A DNA stretch of 64,000 nucleotides from Parvibaculum sp963975745 (GCF_963975745.1 NZ_CAXBIB010000001.1:248001-312000), one strand, 5' to 3'. Shown: positions 1 to 8,806, counted from the first letter of the stretch. Made by a program: numbers and translations. The notes: generated from the letters alone by a model not told the origin.

Positions 1-1
1 T

Positions 2-1063
2 CGCGAGTCGGTCGTGCATCCCGGCTGCGTTGTCATACCTGCCGCCTGGACGCTGGCGGCAGCGCGTGGCTCGACGGGCAAGGCATTCCTCGAAGCGGTA
101 TTGCATGGCTTCGAGGCGGCGACACGGATCGGCATGGCCGTCGGTCCGGCGCATTATCGCATCTGGCACAACACGGCAACCTGCGGGCCTTTTGGTTCGG
201 CCATGGCGGCAGCGGCGCTGCTCGGACTTTCGGATGCAGCCGCGGTTGATGCGCTGGGCAATGCAGGCAGCCAGTCATCGGGTCTCTGGCAGTTTCTCGA
301 AACAGGGGCCATGACCAAACATCTGCATGCCGGACATGCCGCGGAGGCCGGTGTCAACGCCGCCGAACTCGCTGCCTTTGGCTTCACAGGGCCGCCGCGG
401 ATACTGGAGGGCGAGAAGGGCTTCTTTCGTGCAGCCTGTCCCGATGCGGATCCAGAGGCCGTTCTGCGCGCGCCGAATATGCCATGGCAGCTTGCCAGGA
501 CCTCGATCAAGCCATGGCCCTCCTGCCGCCATACCCATCCGACTATTGACGCTGCTTCCGAGCTGCGGGCGCGTCTGGCTGATGCGGATCTTGCGCCCGA
601 GGCGATTGTGGCGATCGACGTCTCGACATACGCGGCCGCGATCGATGTCTGCAATCGGCCTGTGGTCGAGAGCGATTACGAAGCGAAATTTTCACTGCAG
701 CATGCGGTGGCTGCCGCCCTGCTCTTTCCTGTTGTCGATTTCGAAGCCTTCGGAGCGTCGGCGCGGCAATACTGTGCGCCACTCGCAGCGCGTGTTCGTG
801 TCGAAGCAGCAGAGCCATGGGCGTCCGCCTATCCGTTGAACTGGGGCGGGCGCGTCATCCTGCGCATGATGGATGGGCGTGAACTGGTTGCCGTACGAAC
901 CGATGCCAAGGGTGATCCCGAGGCGCCGCTCCGGCGCGAAGAAATGATCGACAAGGCCGCCATGTTGTTGAGACATGGCGGTGTCGACAAACCGATGCCT
1001 CTGATCGAAGCTATTCTGGACCTCGCCACACGCGATGCCCTGCCCGATCTGGCGCTGATCTGA
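2..1063 (+). CDS. MmgE/PrpD family protein, 5' truncated by window edge
   Basis: The reading frame is open from base 2 and enters the window at a segment (VHPGCVVIPAAW) that lies well inside MmgE/PrpD proteins, so the true start is upstream. About 354 codons are present against roughly 450 in the usual protein. The family includes 2-methylcitrate dehydratase (PrpD), cis-aconitate decarboxylase and many uncharacterised members. Family features seen are the WHNTATCG segment with small-residue helices after it, the TKHLHAGHAAEAG segment and the later KPWPSCRHTHP stretch. The next gene is convergent, so no operon context is available here. The substrate cannot be assigned, and no prpB or prpC lies in this window. 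Family assignment is firm; function is open. Confidence 0.85.
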   Translation, partial: RESVVHPGCVVIPAAWTLAAARGSTGKAFLEAVLHGFEAATRIGMAVGPAHYRIWHNTATCGPFGSAMAAAALLGLSDAAAVDALGNAGSQSSGLWQFLETGAMTKHLHAGHAAEAGVNAAELAAFGFTGPPRILEGEKGFFRAACPDADPEAVLRAPNMPWQLARTSIKPWPSCRHTHPTIDAASELRARLADADLAPEAIVAIDVSTYAAAIDVCNRPVVESDYEAKFSLQHAVAAALLFPVVDFEAFGASARQYCAPLAARVRVEAAEPWASAYPLNWGGRVILRMMDGRELVAVRTDAKGDPEAPLRREEMIDKAAMLLRHGGVDKPMPLIEAILDLATRDALPDLALI

Positions 1064-1065
1064 AA

Positions 1066-1377
1066 TCAGCCGGCTGCGTTGTCGACCATTGGTTTGATGA
1101 AGCTGAGATAAGCCTGGCTAAAAAAGCCGATCAGAAATGGCATCCAGATCCATGCCGTCCGCCAGCGAAGCTTGCGCTTCTTCTTTGCGGGTTTTTCATC
1201 CGCGCCAAGCGGCGCAGGCGGCGCCACATCCGTCTTCGGGGCGGCCTCTGCAGCTGCTTCAGCCAACTCAAGCTCACGCGACTCGCGCCGCTCCTGAAGA
1301 AACTGCCGGTACATAAAAACGCCGAGCAACATGATTATGCTCAGCGGAATCCACGGCGACGTCAAATCAACCGGCAC
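1066..1377 (-). CDS. small two-helix membrane protein, unknown
   Basis: A 103-aa protein read from a GTG start (VPVDLTSPWIPLS) preceded by a GGGGGGAG ribosome binding site seven bases away. The open frame continues upstream but that part looks non-coding. An N-terminal hydrophobic helix (WIPLSIIMLLGVFMY) is followed by a charged Arg/Glu segment, an Ala/Pro linker, a Lys/Arg patch (AKKKRKLRWR) and a second hydrophobic helix (IWMPFLIGFFSQAYL). It is probably an inner-membrane protein with a basic loop. I do not recognise a family. It converges on the PrpD-like gene with two bases between the stops. Confidence 0.6.
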   Translation of the reverse strand: MPVDLTSPWIPLSIIMLLGVFMYRQFLQERRESRELELAEAAAEAAPKTDVAPPAPLGADEKPAKKKRKLRWRTAWIWMPFLIGFFSQAYLSFIKPMVDNAAG

Positions 1378-1637
1378 AACGATACTCCCCCCGAAATCCA
1401 ACCTGCGGCATTCTTGGCCGCTTTTGTGCCATTTTGGCAAGCCTTGCCGGGACTTGCAAAAGGGAATTGACGTTAACCATAAAGGAAGCCTTGGATCGAA
1501 AGCCTCGGTCAGACGAAATCGACCCAATTTCAGGCTTGTGGAGCGGAAAAAGTCAGATTCCCGGCGACTGGACCGACAGTTTCTCCGTGGATATTCCCGG
1601 TTGAGTCAAACCGTGACTACAGCTAACCAGTGCCATT

Positions 1638-1727
1638 GGATGGGTGGCCGAGTGGTTTAAGGCACCGGTCTTGAAAACCGGCGTGGGTGCAAGCCCACCG
1701 TGGGTTCGAATCCCACCCCATCCGCCA
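1638..1727 (+). tRNA. tRNA-Ser(UGA)
   Basis: A complete 90-nt class II tRNA. The acceptor stem GGATGGG pairs with the CCCATCC that precedes the discriminator G and an encoded CCA. The anticodon stem CCGGT/ACCGG encloses CTTGAAA, giving anticodon TGA (serine). A long variable arm (GTGGGTGCAAGCCCAC) and the T-loop GTTCGAAT are present. Just downstream an 8-bp inverted repeat (GCCCCTGT at 1747 and ACAGGGGC ending at 1792, with a long loop) could end transcription. Serine tRNA genes are common integration sites, but no integrase or repeated 3' end was seen. Confidence 0.96.
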
Positions 1728-1865
1728 GCCGCAGGGAGGCGAACTGGCCCCTGTAAATTCCAGTCCTGTGCCATCATTAAACTGACAGGGGCAACGCGCG
1801 CATCCGGCCGATCGCCAATTCCCGGAGCAATTTTGCCGGTATGAGATTGAAAGGTTGGGACTCAA

Positions 1866-2765
1866 GTGTTCCGGAAGCCGGAGGTCGCAAACAAGGTCCT
1901 GTCTCTCCTCGGTCATGCCGCTGGATTGATATGGCTTGCGCGATCTGCGCGTCGTGGCGACCGGCGCGCACAGCTTGGCACCCAATTCCATCGCGCTGCC
2001 TTGCTTCCGGAATACGGCGTCAGGAAATGGTCGAACCAATTGGCCCACGATGTGTCTCACGTGGATGTCTCGGTGTTGGTGACATGTTTCAATTATGAGC
2101 AGTATGTTGAGATTGCTGTGCGGAGTGTATTCCCGTCCGCCGCTGATCCCGTCCGGGTCGAAATCGTCGTTGTGGACGACGCCTCTTCGGATGGATCACT
2201 CGCGCTGCTGCTTCGGCTGCTAGCCGAGTCACCTTTGCCGTTTCGTATCGTACGGCCGTGGTGGAATGTCGGATTGAGCCGGGCCCGAAATCTGGCGTTG
2301 CGCAACGCAAGAGGGACTTTCGTATTCATACTTGACGCGGACAATGCTGTCGCCCCCTCAGCCCTTGCCCGGCTCCATGCGCTTGCTCAAACCGAGGATG
2401 CCGCCGCCGCCTACGGTCCAATTCGCTGCGTAACGACCGATGGTGAGAATGCAGGCTGGTTGTCAGATCGTCCCTTTGATCCTGCATTCCTTAGAAATCA
2501 GGGAAATTATATAGATGCCATGGCGATGTTTCGCCGCGACCTTCTGGAGGAGATCGGAGGATACGACGTGGATCTGCTGCGGACCATCGGTGGATGGGAG
2601 GACTACGTTCTCTGGCTCGAACTCGCCGTTCGAGGCTGCAAGGTGGTATTCGACGGCGAGGTCATGGGAACGTATCTGACAAAGCCAGACAGCATGGTCA
2701 GTCGCATTACTACATCGGAATTGGAGTCTGCTGAGCGTTTGTTGCGATCTCGATACGCGAGTTGA
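1866..2765 (+). CDS. family 2 glycosyltransferase
   Basis: A 299-aa protein with a GT-A (GT2) catalytic domain from about residue 68. The nucleotide-sugar binding strand is VSVLVTCFNYEQYV, followed by VVVDDASSDGS and by FILDADN, which supplies the metal-binding DxD-type motif. The conserved GGWEDYVLWLELA segment, typical of the acceptor/catalytic base region, lies at about residues 246-258. It should transfer a sugar to a surface glycan or lipid; donor and acceptor cannot be read. The first 66 residues are not conserved GT2 sequence, so the GTG start is uncertain. Base composition looks slightly poorer in GC than its neighbours, and it stands alone downstream of tRNA-Ser. Confidence 0.82.
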   Translation: MFRKPEVANKVLSLLGHAAGLIWLARSARRGDRRAQLGTQFHRAALLPEYGVRKWSNQLAHDVSHVDVSVLVTCFNYEQYVEIAVRSVFPSAADPVRVEIVVVDDASSDGSLALLLRLLAESPLPFRIVRPWWNVGLSRARNLALRNARGTFVFILDADNAVAPSALARLHALAQTEDAAAAYGPIRCVTTDGENAGWLSDRPFDPAFLRNQGNYIDAMAMFRRDLLEEIGGYDVDLLRTIGGWEDYVLWLELAVRGCKVVFDGEVMGTYLTKPDSMVSRITTSELESAERLLRSRYAS

Positions 2766-2896
2766 GATCGGAACTCAGACAAGCTTCGGATGCAGCGGCT
2801 GAACCGGCGCCTTGACAATGTAATGACAATGCTCATCAAGCAAAGCTGGCCTCTGCGCTGCGGCCGGTTCCGGGCGATGCCGCCTGTTTCCCTGGC

Positions 2897-3700
2897 TCAG
2901 GCAGGCTTCCGGGATATCGTCCTGTCGTAAAGATGCCACGTCGCATGGCCCAGGACAGGCAGGACAAGGAACAGTCCGGCAAACAGCGGAAGGGACGCGA
3001 GGATGATCGAGAGCGTCACAAACACGCCCCATCCGAGCATTGCAACCGGGCTTTGCAGGACCGCCTTCACGCTGACGATCATCGCCGTAACAATGTCGAT
3101 TTCACGTTCGAGCAACAGCGGAATGGAGAATACCGTGATCGAGAAAAGAATGAGGGCCAGAATGGCGCCGACAACATGGCCGGCCGCCAGGAAGATCAAC
3201 CCCTGATCGGTTGTGAATATGACCCTGACAAATTCCTCAAACGACGCAAATGAAACGAGGCCCAGAAAAAGCGCGATGAGCAGCCGGACCTGATACATCC
3301 AGACCCAGAAGACAAAGAGCATCACGAAAGCCATCCAGGAAACTTCGCGACGACGTTGAGCCCAGATCACCGAGAAGACATCGTGCCATTGCGGCTTTTT
3401 CCCCTTGGCCAGCTGCCGGCTGACCTCATACAGCCCGACCGCCGCAAAAGGTCCAACGAGCGGAAAGCCGATGGCAAAGGGATAGATCATCCATGGGATA
3501 TTCCAGATCGTGAGCGCGAGCACGATCATCGAACCGATAAGTGCGAAGAGCCCGCCGATGACCAGTCCGAAGGACGGCGCTCGCATGAAGTCGGATATGC
3601 CATGCTTCAGCGCGGCCGTGAGATCTGTCACTTGCACATCGGCAATCGCGGGCATGGCCGACCTCTGCCCTGAACCTTGACCCGACTGTAGCGACGACAT
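2897..3700 (-). CDS. DUF2189 integral membrane protein
   Basis: A 267-aa protein with about six hydrophobic helices, resembling the DUF2189 family of bacterial inner-membrane proteins. The N-terminal part has the family-like segment DLTAALKHGISDFMRAP, followed by helix pairs with IGFPLVGPFAAVGLYEVSR between them. The ATG at 3700 (MSSLQSG) is chosen because GGGGGAG stands eight bases upstream; the ORF extends eleven codons further without a better site. No function is known for the family. The gene stands alone; the next gene on this strand lies 118 bases upstream. Confidence 0.8.
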   Translation of the reverse strand: MSSLQSGQGSGQRSAMPAIADVQVTDLTAALKHGISDFMRAPSFGLVIGGLFALIGSMIVLALTIWNIPWMIYPFAIGFPLVGPFAAVGLYEVSRQLAKGKKPQWHDVFSVIWAQRRREVSWMAFVMLFVFWVWMYQVRLLIALFLGLVSFASFEEFVRVIFTTDQGLIFLAAGHVVGAILALILFSITVFSIPLLLEREIDIVTAMIVSVKAVLQSPVAMLGWGVFVTLSIILASLPLFAGLFLVLPVLGHATWHLYDRTISRKPA

Positions 3701-3818
3701 GCGGTGCACTCCCCCCAGACGGTCAATCCGCATTTTGAACGCTACGCGCCCTTCATGCCTCGATCAAGCCAGCGCCGCCGGGAGACCGGGATGCGAGGGT
3801 ACCCGAGAAGGCATCGTT

Positions 3819-4271
3819 TCACTTGCCGATCTTGAATGTGGCGCTGCCCTTCGCAACCAGCTCGCCCGCCTCATTACGCAACTCGGCCTCGGCAAAAGCA
3901 ATTGATTTTCCCCTGTGACGAACCCAACCCTCGCCGATCAGAACGCCCTTGTCGGCGCGCCCGACAAAACTGGTCTTGAGTTCGAGCGTCACTTGAGGCG
4001 TGCCGGGTTTTTCGTGTGTCAGGCGAACGGCATGGCCGCATAGACCATCAAGCATGGCTGAAAGAAAACCGCCAAATATGCGACCGCCGCGATTGACGAA
4101 ACCATCGCCGGCGAGGAATGAGGCACAGATATAGCCCCGCGCCCGATCGGTCTTCAGTACCTTTTTGCCGAGCGTGATGGCGGCTGGCGATTCCCAATCG
4201 TCGTCAAGCGGCGGCAAATCCTTGTCTTTACTGTTCAAGCGCTTTGACTCCCGGCTGTAGGTGCCGGGCAT
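3819..4271 (-). CDS. PaaI-type hotdog-fold thioesterase
   Basis: A 150-aa single hotdog domain. The segment NRGGRIFGGFLSAMLDGLCG corresponds to the helix and catalytic region of PaaI/4HBT thioesterases, where the usual HGG is replaced by FGG and the Asp of MLD is retained. A following beta-sheet region (VTLELKTSFVGRADKG) is also typical. Enzymes of this group hydrolyse small acyl-CoA or aromatic acyl-CoA esters in the cytoplasm. The substrate is not predictable. The stop of the upstream secreted-protein gene lies seven bases before this ATG, so the two are probably co-transcribed. Confidence 0.82.
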   Translation of the reverse strand: MPGTYSRESKRLNSKDKDLPPLDDDWESPAAITLGKKVLKTDRARGYICASFLAGDGFVNRGGRIFGGFLSAMLDGLCGHAVRLTHEKPGTPQVTLELKTSFVGRADKGVLIGEGWVRHRGKSIAFAEAELRNEAGELVAKGSATFKIGK

Positions 4272-4277
4272 ACTGCC

Positions 4278-4673
4278 TCAGGATGTCGAACCCGCAAATG
4301 GGGGCGAGAAATTCCGCTTGAACTCCTCCTTGCAGGCGACATGCGCTTCGGACAGAAGAGCATGACCCTTGGCCGTGCATGCCTTGTCCGCTCGATACTC
4401 GGCGACACCCTTGTTGGTGCAGGCACGGAGGTCCGGCTCCCACAGAAAAATGCAGACCATCGGGATGAACCGCTCATTGCACTCCAGTTCGCTGATGTAG
4501 CGTTTTTCTTCTGCCGTGCGCCGACCCCACCAGGCGGCCGAGGCCTGGGGTTTTCCGCCCGGGGCATCAATACAGTCCGGTACGGGCTGGGCATGTGCCG
4601 TCTCGGGTGCGACGAGCATGCTCAACATCACCGCAAGCCCGAGCGTCAGGCAGAATTGAACGAGATATTTCAC
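4278..4673 (-). CDS. secreted cysteine-containing protein, unknown
   Basis: A 131-aa protein with a clear Sec signal peptide (MKYLVQFCLTLGLAVMLSML, cleavage expected after TAHA). The mature part has six cysteines (CIDAPGG, LECNERF, MVCIFLW, RACTNKG, KACTAKG, VACKEEF), which fits disulfide bonds in the periplasm. The GTG start has GGAGG seven bases upstream. A perfect 7-bp inverted repeat lies 28-48 bases before the start and may control it. I do not recognise the family. Confidence 0.65.
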   Translation of the reverse strand: MKYLVQFCLTLGLAVMLSMLVAPETAHAQPVPDCIDAPGGKPQASAAWWGRRTAEEKRYISELECNERFIPMVCIFLWEPDLRACTNKGVAEYRADKACTAKGHALLSEAHVACKEEFKRNFSPPFAGSTS

Positions 4674-4700
4674 GGCGCATCCTCCCAGAATGCCATCGAC

Positions 4701-4721
4701 TAGTAATCTTGGTTTACTAGC
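4701..4721. promoter_or_regulatory. 7-7-7 palindrome, possible operator
   Basis: CTAGTAA, seven bases, then TTACTAG: a perfect inverted repeat with the symmetry of operators bound by dimeric helix-turn-helix repressors. It lies just upstream of the secreted-protein gene, in the 138-base space before the GST gene. No regulator gene lies beside it. The operator role is inferred from symmetry and position only. Confidence 0.4.
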
Positions 4722-4764
4722 TTGGCAGATTCCGCATCGGCCGCAAGTTGAATTCCGGTAATGA

Positions 4765-4791
4765 AGCCGGCCTTCCGCAGAATGGCCGGCT
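4765..4791 (-). terminator. hairpin downstream of GST gene
   Basis: AGCCGGCC and GGCCGGCT form an 8-bp GC-rich stem with an 11-base loop, 21 bases past the GST stop codon. There is no strong U-run on either strand, so termination is likely but unproven. Confidence 0.45.
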
Positions 4792-4811
4792 CCACGACCA
4801 GATGGCCGGGT

Positions 4812-5429
4812 TCAGGCGCTTGCGGCGGCCGAGGGACGCGCCTTCATGCGTTCAAACCAGGCGCTGACGTTCTTGAGTTCCGGATTGATGGGCTGGCCGA
4901 CGCTAGCGCCGAAATCGAGAAAGCCGAACAGCAGAATATCGGCCATTGTCAGGCGCTTGCCGGCCAGGAAGTCCCGGCCGTTCATCAACTTGTCGAGCCA
5001 TGCGAGCTTGTCCTGGGCAATCGCCTTCAGGCCGGCCGCGGCTTCGGGCAGGCAACGCATACGATTCTGGAATAGCGGCAGACCTTCGGCGAAGCGAAAA
5101 CCGTTCGCCATCGGCTCGCAGATGTTGAGATCGACCCGGCGCGTCCACATCCGTGTCTCGGCGCGCTCCTCTGGCGTGGTACCGATCAGCGATCCACCCG
5201 GGAACTTTTCATCCAGATATTCGCAAATGGCCGTGATCTCGGCGAGCACCGTGCCGTCGTCAAGTTCGAGCGCCGGCGATTGCCCCGCCGGGTTCTTTGC
5301 AAGGTAAGGCTCCTGACGATTCTCGCCGGCCATCAGATCGACTTCGACGAACGGCAGCGTGACCCCCTTCTCCTGCATGAACATCTTGACGACGCGAGGA
5401 TTTGGCCCAATCGAATTGTAGAATTTCAT
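4812..5429 (-). CDS. glutathione S-transferase family protein
   Basis: A 205-aa cytosolic GST. The N-terminal thioredoxin-like domain (MKFYNSIGPNPRVVKMFMQE) carries the NPAGQSPALELDDGTVLAEITAI region, in which the cis-Pro (QSPAL) and the glutathione-binding acidic turn are recognisable. The C-terminal helical domain has the DFLAGKRLTMADILLFGFLD motif with the conserved Asp of the N-capping box. Expected role is glutathione conjugation or reduction of electrophiles in the cytoplasm; the substrate is unknown. Its length is normal for the family. The upstream MFS gene is divergent. Confidence 0.9.
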   Translation of the reverse strand: MKFYNSIGPNPRVVKMFMQEKGVTLPFVEVDLMAGENRQEPYLAKNPAGQSPALELDDGTVLAEITAICEYLDEKFPGGSLIGTTPEERAETRMWTRRVDLNICEPMANGFRFAEGLPLFQNRMRCLPEAAAGLKAIAQDKLAWLDKLMNGRDFLAGKRLTMADILLFGFLDFGASVGQPINPELKNVSAWFERMKARPSAAASA

Positions 5430-5595
5430 GGATAGCTCCCTGTGGCTCCGGTTCCTGAATTGCCGGTATGGGCCATGATTAGCCGAATGATGCCGTCTGC
5501 GCCACCGCGCGGTATTGAGGCTTGGCGCGGCCTGATCGGGCGATTATGTAGGACGTCCGGTGAGCGTTCTGCAGATCCGGGGCGGGAGGCAAAAC

Positions 5596-6870
5596 ATGAG
5601 CGCGCAAAGCGCCATCCCATCGGGCCCGAAACCGGGCCTTTTTTACGGCTGGTACGTGGTCGCCGCGGTCCTCGTCATCATGACGACGACGGCCGGCCTC
5701 GGCTTTTACAATCTTTCCATCTACCTCAAGGCCTTCGTTCTTCAGGGTGGATTTTCGGTTTCCGCAACGTCAGCGGCGACAGCCTGTTTTTTTGTGGCAT
5801 CGGGTCTCGCAGGGCTTGGCGTCGCAGCCCTGATCGAGCGCTACGACCCGCGCTGGGTCATTACGGGCGGCGCATTGGTAGCGGCATTTGCGACGCTGGG
5901 TGCAGGTCACGTTACCGAACTCTGGCAGCTCTATGCCTTCTACGTGTTGTTCGGCATTGGCTATGCGGGCGCTGCCCTGATTCCGGGGACAACTCTGGTC
6001 GCACGCTGGTTTGCGCGGCAACGTTCCGTCGCGCTCTCCTATGCGTCGACGGGATTGTCGCTCGGCGGCATTCTGCTGACGCCGCTTTCGGCCTGGCTGA
6101 TCGAAAGTCTGGGGTTGGGAGGCGCAGCGCCCTGGCTGGCTTTGGCTTTCATCCTCGGCGTCGTCCCCGTTGCGTGGTTGCTGATCCGCCCTTCGCCACA
6201 ATCGATCGGCCTCGGACCCGATGGCGATCCGATCGCGCGCGATGCCAGCGGTGTGCCCTTGCCGGCCGACGGCATTGCCTTCGACGAGGCCGTTCGCAGC
6301 CGGTTCTTCATCCTGATGACGACCGCTTACGTTTTCGCGATGATGGCGCAAGTCGGTGTCATTGCGCATCAATACAGTCTCGTCTTCTCGCGCACCGATA
6401 ACAGCAGCACAGCACGTCTCGCGGTCGCTACCATGGCCGCGGCAAGCATCATCGGCCGGCTGATCGGCGGACAGGCGCTTCGGTGGATTCCCTCACGCGG
6501 GTTCGTACTGGGGCTGACCATGGCGCAAGGCGCCGCCCTCGCCTTCTATGCCTTTGCCGAAACGCCTTCTGCCCTGCTTGCAACAACGATCATGTTCGGG
6601 CTGACCGTCGGAAATCTGTTGATGATGCAGCCGCTGATGGTTGCCGAGGCATTCGGTCTCAAGGCCTATGGCCGCATCTATTCTCTGACGCAACTGTTCA
6701 TGACGGCGGGCGTCGCCACAGGGCCTGCAGCCATCGGGTTTCTCTATGAAGGGCTTGGCGGATATGAAGTGGCTTTCCTTGCGATGGCGTCGGCCTCTCT
6801 CCTTGCCTTTCTGTTGATTTTCGCCGCCGGCCCGGTCCGAGCGCATATTGAAGGAAAACCGCATGCGTGA
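5596..6870 (+). CDS. MFS transporter, OFA-like (first of a paralogous pair)
   Basis: A 424-aa protein with about twelve hydrophobic helices. The N-terminal FYGWYVVAAVLV segment, the DPRWVI loop after helix 2 and LVARWFARQRSVALSYAST in the cytoplasmic loop are typical of monocarboxylate/oxalate-formate antiporter-like MFS proteins. The ATG at 5596 is preferred over the upstream GTG because GGGAGG stands six bases before it. It is strongly similar along its whole length to the MFS protein at 7514, and the stop overlaps the start of the gamma-carbonic-anhydrase-like gene (ATGCGTGA). Substrate is probably an organic acid, by family only. Confidence 0.9.
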   Translation: MSAQSAIPSGPKPGLFYGWYVVAAVLVIMTTTAGLGFYNLSIYLKAFVLQGGFSVSATSAATACFFVASGLAGLGVAALIERYDPRWVITGGALVAAFATLGAGHVTELWQLYAFYVLFGIGYAGAALIPGTTLVARWFARQRSVALSYASTGLSLGGILLTPLSAWLIESLGLGGAAPWLALAFILGVVPVAWLLIRPSPQSIGLGPDGDPIARDASGVPLPADGIAFDEAVRSRFFILMTTAYVFAMMAQVGVIAHQYSLVFSRTDNSSTARLAVATMAAASIIGRLIGGQALRWIPSRGFVLGLTMAQGAALAFYAFAETPSALLATTIMFGLTVGNLLMMQPLMVAEAFGLKAYGRIYSLTQLFMTAGVATGPAAIGFLYEGLGGYEVAFLAMASASLLAFLLIFAAGPVRAHIEGKPHA

Positions 6871-7429
6871 ATTTGGTCCGGGCATCACCCTCGACAATCC
6901 GGCGTTCATTCATGAGACCGCACTTGTTTATGGGAAGGTCTATATTGGTGAAGGTGCATCGCTCTGGCCCTACGTCGTCATTCGCAGCGAGATGCACGAC
7001 GTGCGGATCGGTCGGCACACAAACATTCAGGACTTCGTCATGATCCATGTTGGCAATGAAACGCCGACGATCATCGGCGAAAACTGTTCGATTACTCATC
7101 ACTGCACGGTTCACGGGGCCGAGATTGGCGACAATTGCCTGATCGGGATCAACGCCACGATCATGGATGGGGCCAGGATTGGTCGGAACTCGATTGTCGC
7201 CGGACATTCGATCGTCACCGAGGGCAGTGTCATTCCGGAGAATTCGATCGTCGCCGGGTCCCCGGCAAAGGTCATCAAAAGCCGGGACAACGGCGCGGCA
7301 AACATCATGAATGCGCGCTTCTACTACGAGAATGCCAAGGCATACGCGCAGGGCGACCATCGGGTGACCGAACGGGAGACTTTTCGCCAGGCGATGGCAG
7401 AGGAGATGCGCTCGCTGGCGGGCAAATGA
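6863..7429 (+). CDS. gamma-carbonic-anhydrase-like hexapeptide protein
   Basis: A 188-aa left-handed beta-helix protein of the YrdA/PaaY/CaiE type. Repeated hexapeptides run from about residue 22 to 150 (VRIGRHTNIQDFVMIHVG; AEIGDNCLIGINATIMDGARIG). Histidines at about 62, 79/80 and 84 sit where gamma carbonic anhydrases hold their zinc, so metal binding is plausible. PaaY-type members hydrolyse CoA thioesters and others are carbonic anhydrases; the sequence does not decide. The ATG is placed by GAAGGA ten bases upstream and overlaps the preceding MFS stop, implying translational coupling. It sits between two paralogous MFS genes. Confidence 0.85.
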   Translation: MREFGPGITLDNPAFIHETALVYGKVYIGEGASLWPYVVIRSEMHDVRIGRHTNIQDFVMIHVGNETPTIIGENCSITHHCTVHGAEIGDNCLIGINATIMDGARIGRNSIVAGHSIVTEGSVIPENSIVAGSPAKVIKSRDNGAANIMNARFYYENAKAYAQGDHRVTERETFRQAMAEEMRSLAGK

Positions 7430-7513
7430 GATTCTGCTTGGGGTAACTGACCGGAAGCTCTATCTAGGTCAGATCACGTCATTCCACCATCGATCTTGCC
7501 GGAGTTCGACAGC

Positions 7514-8806
7514 ATGAATACTGGCCCTGTGCCAGAAGCGCCGCGCGCTCCTCCGCGCGCCGGGCTCTTTTACGGCTGGTATATCGTTGGCGCCGTTTTC
7601 GTCGTTCACACGGTGTCCTGTGGGCTGATCTTCTACAATCTGTCGATCTTTCTGGAGGCGTTCGTCACCAGCGCCGGATTTTCGGTCTCCGCAACATCCA
7701 ACGCGACAGCGATTTTCTTCATTTCGTCGGGGATTGCCGGCCTCGGCGTCGGCTGGTTGCTCGACCGATATGACCCGCGCTGGGTCATCACAAGCGGCGC
7801 ACTCCTTTCGGCGCTGGTGCTTGCGGGAGCCGGTCATGTCACGGAGCTCTGGCAACTCTACGGCTTCTACATTCTTTTCGGCATCGGCAATGCTGCGGTT
7901 GCCGTCATCCCGGGCATGACCATCGTTGCACGCTGGTTCACCCGCCAGCGTTCGAAGGCGATCGCCTATGCGTCGACCGGTCTTTCGATGGGGGGCATCA
8001 TCTTCACGCCGATTTCGGCCAGCCTCGTCGGCACCCTGGGGCTTGGCGAGGCCGCCTACTGGCTGGCCCTGATGATGATCCTGGGCGTCATTCCGGTCAC
8101 GCTGGCGCTGTTGCGGCGCAGCCCGGAAGCGATCGGTCTTGCCCCCGACGGCGATCCGCCCCGCCGCGCCGCCGACGGCAGCCTGCTGCCGCCCGACGGC
8201 ATCGGCTTCGCCGAAGCGCTCCGGAGCCGCTTTTTCATTCTCAGTACGGCTGCCTTTGTCTTCGCGATGATGGCCCAGGTCGGCAGCCTCGCGCATCAGT
8301 TTCGTCTCGTGCTTACGCGCACCGGCGACACATCGACGGCAGCGCTTGCGGTCTCGATCATGGCGGCGGCCAGCATTGCGGGCCGTCTCATTGGCGGATG
8401 GGTTCTCGGGCGCGTCTCCTCGCGCAGCTATCTCTTTGCGATCTTTGTCCTGCAGGCCATTGCCTTCGCCGCCTTTGCATTTGCCGAGACGGCCGTGGCG
8501 CTTCTCGTTGCTTCTGTCACCTTCGGTGCAACGGTTGGCAACATGCAGATGATGCAACCGCTGATCATGGCCGAGGCATTCGGATTGAAAGCCTATGCAC
8601 GTATTCTCTCCGTTTCGCAGATGATCACGACTTGCGCCAACGCGGCCGGCCCGGCCTTGCTGGGTTTTCTCTATGTTGCGGCAGGCGGTTACCAGACTGC
8701 CTATCTGGCAATCACGCTGTCGCCGCTGCTCGGTTTTGCCTGCCTTTTGGCCGCAGGACCGGTGCGGGCTTTGATCGAGGCTGAGAAGAAGCCGATACCA
8801 TCTTGA
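7514..8806 (+). CDS. MFS transporter, OFA-like (second of a paralogous pair)
   Basis: A 430-aa twelve-helix carrier closely related to the one at 5596. Shared blocks include FYNLSI, GFSVSATS, DRYDPRWVITSGALL, GHVTELWQLYGFYILFGIG, IVARWFTRQRS and AEAFGLKAYARI. The ATG at 7514 (MNTGPVPE) is preferred to an upstream TTG because GGAG is correctly spaced. Upstream, a short inverted repeat (CTGACC at 7447 and GGTCAG ending at 7472) lies between the gamma-CA-like stop and this start. It probably moves a carboxylate; the adjacent malyl-CoA-lyase-like gene supports an organic-acid role by context only. Confidence 0.9.
   Translation: MNTGPVPEAPRAPPRAGLFYGWYIVGAVFVVHTVSCGLIFYNLSIFLEAFVTSAGFSVSATSNATAIFFISSGIAGLGVGWLLDRYDPRWVITSGALLSALVLAGAGHVTELWQLYGFYILFGIGNAAVAVIPGMTIVARWFTRQRSKAIAYASTGLSMGGIIFTPISASLVGTLGLGEAAYWLALMMILGVIPVTLALLRRSPEAIGLAPDGDPPRRAADGSLLPPDGIGFAEALRSRFFILSTAAFVFAMMAQVGSLAHQFRLVLTRTGDTSTAALAVSIMAAASIAGRLIGGWVLGRVSSRSYLFAIFVLQAIAFAAFAFAETAVALLVASVTFGATVGNMQMMQPLIMAEAFGLKAYARILSVSQMITTCANAAGPALLGFLYVAAGGYQTAYLAITLSPLLGFACLLAAGPVRALIEAEKKPIPS

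Noticed and set aside
1638..2765. tRNA-Ser followed by a lone glycosyltransferase as a possible genomic island
   Set aside because: No integrase, no repeat of the tRNA 3' end and only a slight change of base composition were seen.
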